From: Thelephora terrestris
Lineage: Eukaryota > Basidiomycota > Agaricomycetes > Thelephorales > Thelephoraceae
Length of the DNA: 64,000 nt
Direction of reading: 5' to 3'
Assembly (NCBI GenBank): GCA_015956445.1
Contig: WIUZ02000013.1
Location: 744,001 to 808,000 of the forward strand
Shown here: piece after piece, positions 12,669 to 24,578 of the stretch
Layout: each line of letters begins with the position of its first letter
How positions within the stretch are numbered: the stretch's first letter is position 1
Made by a program: the position numbers and the translations under genes
Notes under the pieces: generated by a model
The model's database searches: none
Seen by the model: the letters and a program-made list of their open reading frames with translations, nothing else
What the model was told of the DNA's origin: nothing

Positions 12669-13894
12669 ATGGCAATCCTCAAGAGGCAGAGTTACACCTA
12701 CGAAATCATCGATGATCAAAGTCAGACGTTGATGAACACCTACAAGGGAAACTGGACCCATTACACCCTTCAAGGGTCGACTTTCGTCGACAACACCATC
12801 ACGGCCACTCCAAATCCAGGAGCTTCCTTCTCCCTCACTTTCGCAGGTGCGTCAATCGTTTACGCTCGGTAGTTTTTGCACCGGGATACTGATAGGCTGT
12901 GGCGGGGGTAGGGACTCGAGCATACCTTTACGGTGGTCTCTTGAACAACAGCGATGCCTCGGGAACTCATTTCTCGATTGGCTGGCCAACCGCCAATTAT
13001 GTGACCGATGGCGTCCCTGGTGAGTCTCACTGAAATGCCCTTTTGGTCAGCCACTTACTTGATATCTCGTTTCAGGGGGCTCCCAAATGCCTTATTACGA
13101 TTCCGATAACAGTTCGGTCATTTACTTCGCAACACCGACCCTGGCCAACGGAACTCACACGATCGATGTGACGGTTACGACGGCCAACGACACTAGTCTA
13201 TACATCATCGATTATTTCCTTGTCATCCCTTCCGGCGGAGATACTTCTGGAGTCCAAACCACACGACCGGCCCCTTCCGCCACCTCGTCTGTAGCCACCA
13301 CGACCCAACAATCAACTCCGGTCGGCGCAATCGTCGGTGGCGTTGTTGGCGGTATCGCTCTTATTGCCATCTTGCTCTTCGCCGCGTATTACTTCCTGGT
13401 CAGGAGATCTCGTGGAGGTCGAGCCTATTACTTCAAAGATCCTGGCGGGGGCGACGTCCTTGGGGGTAGGGGTTTTTTGAACTTAAAGTCTTTGAGAACG
13501 TCGAGGACTCACTCAAACTCTGGTAGATCATGTCGAACCTTTTGATGGCACCCCTGCTAGCCCTCCTACCTCGCCCACTAGCCTCGGTCGACAGGGGACC
13601 TTGTCTGCATACTCCGATGGCAGTTCGAACCAACGTTTGAATCCGTCCTTCGGGCAGACCGTTGGAAACTCGTACAACCAATCTGGTCCCAGCGAAACAG
13701 GAATGACACAAGTCTCTGGCACTTCGGGGCAACCGAGGACCGGAAAGGCCGCCCTGATTGCCCATCAGTATGACAACGTGCAGCAGCCAGTCCAATTTGA
13801 GGATTCTGGAGTACGGTTTAACGAGAGCGGGGAGCAAGAAGCCGGACCGTCACAACTGCCCTCAGAAGTTCCCCCCACGTACACGCCGAACTGA
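12669..13894 (+). CDS. Single-pass membrane glycoprotein, tandem copy 2
   Basis: Four exons, 12669-12846, 12912-13019, 13076-13471 and 13527-13894 (178, 108, 396 and 368 nt), encode 349 aa. The N-terminal ~190 residues look like the beta-sandwich ectodomain of many Agaricomycete stalked membrane proteins (YEIIDDQSQTLMNTYKGNWT, GASFSLTFAGT, NGTHTIDVTVTTANDTSLY). A Thr/Ser/Pro stalk, a Gly-rich membrane segment (VGAIVGGVVGGIALIAILLF) and an RRSRGGR stop-transfer patch follow, then a ~120-residue Ser/Gln-rich tail ending PPTYTPN. Several N-x-S/T sequons lie before the membrane segment, arguing that this side is lumenal, yet no classical signal peptide is seen. Ligand and role are unknown. Neighbouring copies flank it on the same strand. 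Confidence 0.85.
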
Positions 13895-15499
13895 AAACTG
13901 GTCGGTCCATGCTTTCACCTTCACCCTCAGTGGGTTTTAGAAGTTCTCCTTGGGTAATTTTATGATGAGATTTTGGCGGCCCCGTTGGGATACGTGCATG
14001 CCTTCGATTCTAGTTCAACTTCTTGGGGTTGGTATTATCACCCGATTTCATCCGTATGTATGTAACTAAGAGCCACGGGCCCCTGATGCAAACCTTTTTT
14101 TCCAGAACACGATCGAGAAGATGGGTTTTTGGCGCCCGGGATTAACTTGGCCCCGGACTCAGATTGCGGTGGAGTGATCTTGTCGTGATCACACGGTACA
14201 CGACCTTGAGTGCAACAGGAGCGCTCCCTCCCATGGCGCTCGGGTAGCTGGGAGGGCCCCTCGTGCTGGTCGTCGTTTCGCAGAGGTAGTTTGTATCTTG
14301 CAGTGTTAACGCGGCGCAGTAAGCAAGAAAGAGATGGTCATATCGCCGCATCTAAACCGTTCAGACCCAGGTATCTTAATCACCCTCGAGGTTTTTGTTT
14401 GATAAACGTCCATCAGGGGTAACGGGCTTTCCGTTCGGATGGAATTGGAACTAAGGACGAGCGATTGGCTCCTTGTTCCATTTGTCTTCGTCCAATTCTG
14501 CGAAGAATGAGTTGCTTACCGGTTTGGGACGCTTTGTCTAGCCGGCGCCGGTGGTCAGATTCGGTATGGATGTGGCTCTGTGTGGAACCCAGCACCGCGT
14601 TCAGGTAAAATGTGGCACTTGCTGCACTGGTAGACACCTAGACAACGACCTTGGGGTGGTAGAGAGAGCGTAGAACAATTGGAGTGTGAGCGAAATCAGG
14701 GGAGGCGAGGCAGCGTAACTCGGGACATTTGCTTCGTGTCTCCCCGAGTTCGGGTTTTTTAGCAAGTGCCAAGGGCCTTGTGGATTGCCGTGCCGAGCGC
14801 GCTACATGGGCAAGATTTTTCACACGCTTCCAATCCCTTCTTTCGCGCTCGCTGTGTGAACGTTTGAACGTTTGAACCCCGTCTTTCAAAACTACACTTC
14901 CTCTTTGCATCAACGAAGCCGAGAGAGCGCTTCGTTTTTTGTGATTGTCTTTGACCTGATGAACGGCGCGGGGATCCCTTCGGACTGTCGACGCCATCTG
15001 CACCACGAGTTTGCACCGAGGCCGCTGAATCAGTGAATGTGTGAATTGCTACGTAAGCAAATAGCCCGTTGATCATTCACTTCCGCCTTGGAGCTTCAAA
15101 GCCTCACAAATCACTAGCTTCGCTGTCCACAGATCTCCGGTCCTATAAGCCAGTCGGATGCGAGCCTTCTTTGTGGAAATTTGCCGTAAACCCATCGAGA
15201 CGGTTTTGCCCTGCCACAATGTCCGGACAGCCATGGTAATGCTGCTCCCGAAGAAGATCTGTATGGGACTGCCGCTTCGATTAGATTGCCCTTTGGGCGG
15301 TGGTGGTGACCAATCCTGCGGCTGCATCGGGCAGTGCGCCATCACCCCGTTGGCCTTCCCGGGCTAGATTCGTGTGTCATATAAACGCCTTAGCTTCCCA
15401 TAACGTCCGTGGGACTCCTGGCCTTCCCCCACCCTTTCCTCCCACCCATCTTCCACCCTCCCTGGTACTATCTCCCCCTGGCCACATATCACACCAAAA
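13895..15499. other. Intergenic region between glycoprotein copies 2 and 3
   Basis: About 1.6 kb. The first 250 bases match the 3' flanks of copies 1 and 3 (ATCCGTATGTATGT, ATGCAAACCTTTTTTTCC), and the last ~140 bases match the upstream flank of copy 2. Nothing else recognisable; antisense open frames near 14638-15345 look like chance. Confidence 0.5.
15361..15390 (+). promoter_or_regulatory. Core-promoter-like element of glycoprotein copy 3
   Basis: GGGCTAGATTCGTGTGTCAT followed by ATAAACGCC; contains a good TATA-like ATATAAA about 115 bases before the start codon and shares the CTAGATTCGT block with copy 2. Confidence 0.5.
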
Positions 15500-16729
15500 A
15501 TGCCGCTACTCAAGAGACAGACTTTTACCTACGAGATCATCGATGATCAAAGTCAGACGTTGATGAACACCTACAAGGGAAATTGGACCCATTATAGCCT
15601 TCAAGGGTCAACGTTCATCGACAATACCATCACGGCCACTCCAAACCCAGGAGCTTCCTTCTCCCTCAGTTTCTCAGGTACGTAAATCGATTTACGCTCC
15701 GCCCCTTTTGCAAGATACTGATGCCGTGGCGGGATAGGAACCCGAGCTTACCTCTACGGTGGTCTCTTGAACAACAGCGACGTTGAAGGAGACGATTTCA
15801 CGATTGGCTGGCCAACCGCTAGCTATGTGACTGATGGCGTCCCTGGTGAGACCCTCGACTGTAACACCCTCTCGGTCAGCCACTGACCTGGTCTCGTTAC
15901 AGGGGGCTCACAAATGCCTTACTTCGATTCCGATAATAGCTCGGTCATTTACTTCGCGACACCGACACTGGCGAACGGGACTCACACGATCAACGTCACG
16001 GTGACGGCAGCCAACGATACCAGTCTATACATTATCGATTATTTCCTTGTCATCCCTTCCGGTGGAGACACTTCCGGAGTCGAAACCACACGCGCGGCAC
16101 CTTCTTCCACCTCGTCTGTACCGGTCGTAACCACGCAGTCAACTCCCGTCGGCGCAATCGTTGGCGGTATTGTTGGTGGTATCGCCGGTATCGCTATAGT
16201 GGCCATCGCCGTGTATTACTTCCTATTTAGGAGGTCTCGTGGAGGACGAGCTTATTATTTCGAGAAGCCTGGCGCGGGTGACGTCCTTTCCGGTGAAGGT
16301 TGGTGCAGGCTTCGCTGACTACATTGCGAGAAATGTTGAGGATTTACCCAAGCTCTTTTAGATCACGTCGAGCCATTCAATGCCAACGTTGCCAGTCCTC
16401 CTCCTTCATCCGCCGGGTTTGGCAGACCCGGTCCTCAGTCCGCGTACTCCGACAACGGTTCGAACCAACCGTTGAACCCGCGGGTCACTGGCAGTTCAAA
16501 TCCATCGCAATACACTCAGCCCGGTACATCTGAGGCTGGTTTCACACATGTCTCTGGTACTTCGGCTGCGCCGAGGACCGGAAAAGCTGCTCTGATCTCT
16601 CAGCAGTACCAGGACGTTCAGCAGCCTGTCCAGTACCAGGACTCTGGAATCAGGTTCAACGAAAATGCGGAAGAAGCTGGACCGTCACAAATACCCCACG
16701 AAGTTCCTCCTACATACACGCCCAATTAG
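15500..16729 (+). CDS. Single-pass membrane glycoprotein, tandem copy 3
   Basis: Exons 15500-15677, 15738-15845, 15903-16298 and 16362-16729 have exactly the same lengths as those of copy 2 (178, 108, 396, 368 nt) and encode 349 aa. The ectodomain (YEIIDDQSQTLMNTYKGNWT, GTRAYLYGGLLNNSD, FDSDNSSVIYFATPTLANGT) is nearly identical to copy 2. The stalk and the tail differ more: TTRAAPSSTSSVPVVTTQST and the region around NANVASPPPSSAG. The membrane segment is Gly/Ile/Val rich and followed by FRRSRGGRAYY. Close identity of ectodomains with diverging stalk and tail suggests recent duplication or conversion of the 5' half. Function unknown; a cell-surface sensor or adhesin-like role is only inferred from topology. 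Confidence 0.87.
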
Positions 16730-17633
16730 AACTCTGTTTGGTGTTGATGCTTTCCTCCTCTCCTTTTTCATCGGGTTGTGAGCGTTTTCCCCGGACTATT
16801 CTGTAGGCGAGGAGATGTTGCGACCCCAGTTACGGTGTTTAGACGCATTGGTTATTGTGCTCTTATCGTTATCTTTTGATTTTGACGCCTTCGCTATATC
16901 TGACTTTTTCATGGGTTCACCGGTGTTGTCATTCGGACGTATCCGCATGTATGTGATTTATATTAACGAATGCATGATAATCGAACCGCGATATTTATGA
17001 ATCCCGGGAGGAGGATTCGGTGGGCAGAGCTTTTTGCGTCCTTTTGGGCGGCTGGAGCCCGGAGGTGGGTCAATCTCGGCATCTGTAGGGTAAATAGGAA
17101 ATGCGGGCGGCGGAACGTGCCAGACTCGGAGGTCGAGGTACTGAGGTGGATGCGTTGGGAGTCGCGAACCACGCCTGCCTAGACGCGAGAGGTCATCTGA
17201 GGTCATGGTACCGGTGTCTAGGGTTCAGCACAATGTTCCATTCCAGGGACCGTGTAGATTGGAAAATCTCTTCGGGTTATGCCGTGGCGTAGGTCATCTG
17301 CAAGGAACCACAGGCACTAGCCAATTTATTGGAATTCCTTTCCGTCCATCCTCCCTCGAGTGTATTTTTCTCGATTTTCCTCCAGCTTTGCTTACATAGA
17401 ATCTATCTCGGCAAAGCAGGAGTCGAGGAGGAGGGTAGAGTGTGACTGAGCGTTTGACCGTCGCGTAGAGTGGGTCCTTTGCTGTTTGGCGCTGTTTGCG
17501 GCAAGTTCAACACTCAACCAACTCAAGCCGACTGAATACTCTTCACCTGGTTCACCCACCCACCTCAACGTCTCTCTCCCCTTCCTCTTCCCTAGACCAA
17601 CGACCTTGTATTAACACGCTCGCCCCGGCAGCA
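16730..17633. other. Intergenic region before the kinase gene
   Basis: About 0.9 kb. It holds the 3' flank of glycoprotein copy 3 (ATCCGCATGTATGT near 16940) and, just before 17634, a CT-rich stretch (CTCTCTCCCCTTCCTCTTCC near 17573) typical of fungal promoters. No gene seen. Confidence 0.55.
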
Positions 17634-20600
17634 ATGGACCCGCCGCAGACGTCGTCTGCGAACGACATTTTCTCTCTATCCGATCAAACATTGGCGAACA
17701 GACTCCAGTTTATTGAAGAGGTGCGCATGGAGCACTCGTATTACAACCTGGCGGTACCGCTAACCCAGGCCTTTGCTCCGTCTAGATTGGTTACGGAAAT
17801 TGGGGAAGCGTCTGGAGATGCTGTCCGAAACCCGACCCTTCGTCCAAATCACCACCGAACAAGTATGAGAAGGTCAAGCTAGCTGTTAAGCTCGTACATC
17901 GGTCCAAGACACAAACGACCGCTGCCAGAGTTCGTTCGCTGTATGTGACTCGTTTGTGTCTCTTTTCGCGGTCGTTCACACGTGTGGATGTTTTAGCTGG
18001 AACGAAATGAAGGTCGTACGGTCGCTCAAGAACGAAACACATCCATCCGTTATTTCATTTTGTTCATTCATCATCACGCCCTCTTACGCCCTAATTACTA
18101 TGTGAGTTATCCGCTAGCGACTCCATTAAACGCAATTCAGCGCATAGGATTCCGGGACACATCCTGGCTTTCCGCTGCCTTGAACTCGACGTTGACCTCA
18201 ATTTTGAACACTTTTACATGTGCTGACGCTTGCTGAACAGGGCTTACCTTCCCCGCCTTATTCCCGTCGAGGTCGACGAACCTATCGCCAAAATTTGGTT
18301 CAAGTCGCTCTTAAGCGGCGTTGAATTCCTTCACTCCCGTGGCGTCGTACATAATGACATAAAGTGGGTCTCGTTTCGCTCGGCACATTATGTGGCGTTG
18401 AGTTTGTTTAACCAGGCCCGCGAACATCCTGCTCTCCGATGAAGAGGTTCCCGTGTTGGTTGATTTTGGATTCGCCGAGAAGTATGACATGGGTTCACCA
18501 AAGGCATTCAGGAGCAACCTTGCTTATGGAACTCCCGAGGTAAGTTGTGACACATCTACTCGCGTTTCAGTTCGACTCACCTGTCAATTTCAGTACCTCT
18601 CGCCGGAACGCGCTCGTGGTCATTACCATGACACTCGCAAGTCTGACGTTTGGTCGCTCGGAATTACATTCTTCGAAATCCTCATCGGTCGCACCCCGTT
18701 TGAGCATGTGGAGGGTGAACAGTTCTCAACCAAGGAAGATTTGGAGAAATACTGGGCTCGCACAGTAAGCTGGATCGCTCTAGCTCTCGCCACTGGAGAA
18801 CTCAATCCTGTCAGGTCCGTGGTAAATGGGTGGGCAGTTACAAGATGACTCGTACCCTCGAGAAGTTGATTCGCCGGATGGTCGCTCCTAATGCCGATGT
18901 CCGGTGTTTCGCTTCTGAAGCCTTGGACGATTCGTACTGGATACCGAAGGAAGCTCTCAAAGCCGTGCAGAAGGCTGCTCACCGTATGCTCACCGCTCTC
19001 ACATCCTAACGCGCCGCCCTTACATGTTTTCAACGCTTCTAGGCAAATCTGCGAGTCTTTCGCAAGCCGCTCTCTCAGCCATGCACATTGATGTTGACAC
19101 ATCAAGACTCCTCGATATCGTATCTCCGTTCACTACCCGCACTCTTAAAGATCGCAAGAGCCACAATAAGGAGAACCTTACGAGGCCCGTGTCATCGGGC
19201 TCGATCATGAAGTCGGATCCCAAATCCGACTTTGTTATGGTCGAAAGCTCTGAGATCTTGAAGGACGTCAAGATCAACACTGCTGATCAATCCTCGAGCT
19301 TGTCATCTGCTGCTTCCTCGTCAAAGAAGAAGCATGCCAGGTCTCAGTCCCAGCCAAAGGTGGCGGTTAAATCTGGTCAGTGTCTATTGCTTTTTTGTGC
19401 CCGACGTGTTATTCATTGGTTTTGTAGTCCTCAACACCCCAGAGGCGTCAACGATCTCTGGGACAAGCAAATCGATCGTGAGGACGCCAGTGTTTGTACC
19501 CCTGGAGCCGATAAAAGGCTCTACTACTCCGGAACAAGTTGCAAGCAAGAGAGCCACCCTGCCCTCTCGGACCGCTCTATCTCCTGTCAATACCAACACC
19601 GTCAAGGTTCGCCCCACCTCTGGCAAGGAGAATTCCGCCCCGAAGGAATCCCGTGTGTCCAAACCTAAAGCTGTCAACGAGAATTCCCTCACGCGGACAC
19701 CGTCGGATCGGAGAGTGAAGAAGCCTGTTGGCCCGCGGAAACCACCCCCTACTCTCACTCCTGATAAGAAGAAGAAGAAGACCGCCGGGAACGAAAACGC
19801 GACCTCTCCTAAGGATCTTCCCACCACTGTCAGCCGTAGTGCCGGACGAGTCTTGACGGATTTGTCCAACGCGAAGGCCAACCCCAATGTCCTCGGTGCT
19901 AAATCGCGAAACTCTAATGTACACTCCGCTTTTACCTCCCCTGACCGTATCACCTCATTTTTCACCTCCCCCGACACGACCGAGATGAGTATGAACCTGA
20001 ACATTCACGGAGACTCATACGCGACTGAGAGCGTTTGGCTGAATCGGACGACCGAAACGGCGGGCAAGGGTCAAAATGAGAGTAGCTTCGCAAGCCTGGG
20101 CAAAGGAAGTGTCAAGGAGAGATGGATGGACTGGGAAAGGGAGCGCGAACGCCTCAGGGAGATGGATAAGGACAAGATCAGGGAGACCGACGATGAGGAC
20201 ACCAACAGACTCAGAAGGTCGATCCTAACCGTCGTGAGCGAGCCAGGGCCCAATACCGACGTTCCTCTTGAAACCGACTTGGATGCGACGCTGGAGTTTG
20301 CGCCGATCTTTAGGACGAGCGAGGAATTGACTACACGTTCGGATGCCCTGGAGGTAAAGGAGGATGTTTTTGATGACGGTGGGAAGGCAGAGGAAAAGGA
20401 GGCAGAAGCAGAAAACATCGTCAGGAGAAGGGACAGTCAGGGCTGCCGGATTTTGCAAACTCTCTTGGCTGCTGAGCCTGTGACAGTGCTTTCTCCGCGA
20501 GTTCAGCCTGGTACGTTTCAAGCAACTTGAATATCGAGAATGGCTCCTGATCAACCCTCCAGAACTAGAGTCTCAACAACAGTCTGATTCCCCTCCCGGA

Positions 20601-22171
20601 CTGAAAGACGGTCTTCCTGTGCCAAGGGTGCTCTTTGGTTCTGGGTTGAGCGTTTTGAAACAGAACATGAAAGCCTCGATCGGTGAGTAGGAATCTCTTG
20701 TTTCACCCCATCCGTTATGCTCACGGCTTCGATAGATAAGAGTGTACAGCTCTGCAGGGCTTCCACCCTCCTCAGCCACGGGCGCCCGTCTACGACGATG
20801 ACTATGGAGGATTCTGCTGCCGATCACACGAGGGCCGAGCAAAGTGCCAGGCAATCATGGGAGGGCGAGTCATTGATACAGCAAGGTCAGTCTGCGTGCA
20901 TTATTGTGGCTACCATCACGCTGAATTCAGACCTGATAGCCAACTCATCCCTCCCTGGCATCCGACAAATGGTCCGCTCCGAGAGAGTGGGGGAAGACAA
21001 CCAAGTTGACAGAATGTCACTGTGGCTCCAGAGCGTCGAGAGTGAGCAGCCCCTTCTGCTATCCGTTGAAATGGAACTAAACTCCCTCTTAGAGGTTGTC
21101 GCTGACGCGCGACAGAACTTTGAGGCCGCTCGGCCGATTCAACCAGTATCCCTCGCCCCCGCCCCCCCTCCGTCGCGCCGACCCTCCCAGCGAAGGACAA
21201 CACAACGCATGCCTCGGAAGATCCTCGCAGCTAACCAGATCTTTAACGAGGACGGCGATGCCAGCATTGGTCCTGAAACGCCTACTAGTGCACCAGCCAC
21301 CGTCAACTCTTCGACCTTCACTGTTCCCGAACCCTCACAAGTCAGTGTCATCGTCGAGGAGACTTCCATCTTGCTCTCCGAAACACCTCCAGTGAGCCCT
21401 GCAAGGCGAAGAAGGGCGACGGTGGTAACTATGTCCCCGGAAACCAAAAAGAGGACAAGCGGCGAGGTGGTTCAAGGATCCCCTTCCAAGAAGCCGCTCT
21501 TCGGGCCGATCTTCCCGAGGGCTGAGCTGGAGCGAGAGCTGGAACGATGTGAGTTAATTATGCCTTGCTGAGAGGTACCCGTGCTCAAATACAACGTCCT
21601 AGTGGATGCCCCCACCCCGCCCGTCCGCCTTTCCGCTCTGGTTCACCCTAGTGTATTCATTGCTCCGCAATCCCCGGACCTCAAAATCGATGATCCACCT
21701 GTCAAGGACACGACAAGGCTTTCTCCCCAGCCTATGAGGCCTCCTCCTGGGCGGACCATCACCGGTTCTCGTTCCCTTGATTCACCCAACACAAAGCGAC
21801 GAGTCGCGGACGAATACGACAGGCTCCTCTCTGCGACAACCGGCATAAAAAAGGTTGGACTCGGATACCAGTCAGACGTCAACGGGCCCATCGCCAACAT
21901 CCTGAGCACGGATCCTTATCCGTCCTCTGCATCTTCCAAACGAACGACGTTCTTCCATTCCACCAGGAGGGCGATGCCGCCTCCAGTTTCCAGTGAGGAT
22001 TGGAGGAAGACCGCGTCCGTTGACGAGTTGGCTCGTATGACGCCGAGCGCTTCTGAGCCAACGACCTCTAAGGAGGAGAAAGCTGGCAGTACTGTCAGTG
22101 CTGTGAAACGGGCTTTCATGGCGCTTACCGGTAGGACGGGCGTCAAGCGGCTGTCCCAACGCCTGATTTGA
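17634..22171 (+). CDS. Serine/threonine protein kinase with long disordered C-terminal tail
   Basis: Model of 14 exons: 17634-17720, 17786-17940, 17997-18101, 18241-18363, 18416-18539, 18594-18764, 18815-18983, 19043-19375, 19428-20510, 20563-20682, 20736-20885, 20931-21041, 21093-21548, 21603-22171; phases agree and give about 1251 aa. The kinase domain occupies roughly the first 300 residues: glycine loop GYGNWGSVW, catalytic lysine in LAVKLV, catalytic loop VVHNDIKPANILL (HND rather than HRD), VDFGFAE, and GTPEYLSPERARG. The other ~900 residues are Ser/Pro/Lys rich with KEN and SP/TP sites and no fold I can name. The intron at 18102-18240 is unusually long here and could hide a small exon. 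Two proposed introns (20886-20930, 21042-21092) have no stop and are multiples of three, so they may be coding. The kinase call is safe; the subfamily is not assigned. Confidence 0.85.
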
Positions 22172-24578
22172 TTGCCCCCTTTACTTTCCCCGACCTTGGG
22201 ACGTACTTGCCGCTGGTTCCGACAAAACCACCCCGTTCCACCCACACAATCCATGCTTTCGACAATGCTGTGAATTTGTCAACCAACCCACTCACCTCTA
22301 TGATGCACATATGCCCACTCACATGCCCCTCCCTTTGACTCTACCATTCATCTCTGCAAATGATTATTGCTTTCCTTGAGCTTATCCTGTCTATTCTGTT
22401 TTTATTTGTTCATATAATATTCCGCTTCGATGTTGATCATTTATACCCCTCCATCTACCCTCGGACGTTTTGATTCTGATCTTTATCGCACATCGCTCTT
22501 ACTTATTTACTCCACGCATCTCCCTCCCCTTCTGGACAGCATCGCATCTAGTCGACTTTGCTCTCGCCTTCCTTCATTCCTTACAAACGCCTTTTTACGC
22601 AATTCTCACGAACGTTCTTCCTGTGATGTTCGCCCCGTTTTTATTTTGCTCCACAACATCACGTCCACCCCGAAGTCATTAACGCCAACGTTTGCTTCAC
22701 GCTTTGCACGATTCTATCGTCCCATTTTTGTGTGCCTGATGTCCTCTGCCCGTGTCTTCGAATTGCTGATCTTGTTTCCTATTTTTGAATGTCTCCTCTC
22801 TACAATGCTTTCTAGGAATGCAATTCTGATGTCGATGTGTTCTTGACTCTTCGTCCAAACTGTTCTGCCTGTGCAAGGAACAGACTCAGGAACTGCCTCG
22901 GGACTCCCACCTCTTCCACCACCACCCACAGTAGATTGTGAGCAGTGACTCGAGCGCTGGAGCTGGAGGCTTGCGGTAATGTTATATGGTCGGTAGGTTC
23001 TTATGCTGAGGCAACACAGCTTTAGGCCATCCACTGGCATCACCTTGACTCTCCCAGCTATTCCTGCTCTGCCTGCGCCCATTCACTCAGCTCTAGGAGT
23101 GCAGTGACTGACTTGAAGTTTTTTTAGGGATAAGAACGCGACAAAGTGGTTGCATGCGGGCGGGGACCAACTCCTTGCTCCAGGCCCCCTGTGCCACGCT
23201 CCCACATGATGCTGGACGCGAACGCGTGTCATTTCAATCAAGTGGGAGTAAAAACATACTATCGATCACGTAGTGCCCGGACGCGTCGAGAGTTCGGACA
23301 CCCGGTCATATCTCACGCAAAATTTATCCTGCCTCGCCAAAAATATTCACCAGTATAGTAGTGTATGTTTGTACAAGATATATCAAATCAAATCAATTTT
23401 ATTTTATGTGCTTGGTGCTCCCGGGGCCAATATGTCTCAAAATCTGTGGATTTTGGTACCGAATCTGACCGGATTAATTCTAGACCCATCCGGAACACTT
23501 GGCACTTTGGAAACAAATAATATTGCATGTGATACACCAGGATATCAAATTTCCGGAGGGTTGTATGCAAGGAATGGACACAACGAACGAGTTGAAGGAT
23601 AAGGTGGTTTGGGCGTGACAACGGGCTGTCTGGACACCCTCTTTGGGAAGGATTATTCAAACTCCGCCGACAAACGCGAGCATGGGTTTGGTTTTTTTAT
23701 TTGATCGGAAAGTCCACCACCAATTCATTTGCCGCACGTCCACCCACTGATTCAGTCATCCCCATTTGACTCGTCTGGCCCAGCTTAATTGACGAAAGCG
23801 CAAGGCAGCCTATGGATAATAATTTCTAATACCTCCATCCTTAATTACAGATTGATAGCATGTATAGCACACTCGTACTCTACCCGCATGCGTTAATACA
23901 TCCGATCCAGAAATTGATGGGAATCAAACGAGGGTGTCCGGTTTCAGGTTCATTGCGCGAAAACTAGGCCGGCAGTTTCTCGGCGCTGCTGAGTTTGAAC
24001 ACCGCATTGACTGATCCGTGTGACCTTGTGTTACCTTCCAGCCAGAATTTGTCACACAAGTGTCCGAACTCTCGTTTTGACTTTGGATGTGAATAACTCC
24101 ATCCACATCCCTCCAGCCGTACCTTGGATTTTATTGTAGGTAGCTTAGGGTGTTCTCTTTGGGTCCCGTAAATTTCAAGGGTCAGGGTAGAGTGTGTGAA
24201 TACCCATAATTACTCTACGATCGTACCCTTTGGGGTGTCCGAGCTCTGCGTGATCGATAGTACAGGGAGCAACAGAGATAGTTTTGTTCTAGTGCCGTCT
24301 CCGCCGATTATCGGATATCCTTTGTCTCGTGGATGTGTCTCAGGAAGTGATATGCTTAACGCCACAAAGTATGCAACCTAAGGAGTACGTCACGTCCCCT
24401 ACGAGCGGGTCGAGACAGGATGTTCAGACATCGCGACGAATGCCACGCAGCGAATGGGTGGGTGTGAAGATGAATGCTTTGCCGTGAGACCCACATTAGC
24501 TCCTTAACGTATACTGGGGCGTGAGTATGCATGATCGCGAATAAAGTGGGAGCGAACACCAACATAAGTATCACCAAT
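22172..24578. other. Long intergenic region, no gene seen
   Basis: About 2.4 kb. From 22172 to about 22850 it is strongly pyrimidine rich on the + strand, consistent with a 3' flank of the kinase gene; the open frame there is a compositional artefact. The rest shows nothing I recognise. Confidence 0.55.

Noticed and set aside
13433-13837. 134-aa frame antisense to glycoprotein copy 2
   Set aside because: Shadow of the conserved exons; the sense model explains the region completely.
19384-20004. 206-aa open frame antisense to the kinase tail
   Set aside because: Mirror of a low-complexity coding region; no start context or motif.
22430-22846. 138-aa open frame downstream of the kinase gene
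   Set aside because: Pyrimidine-rich sequence giving a Ser/Leu/Phe-biased peptide; more likely 3' flank.
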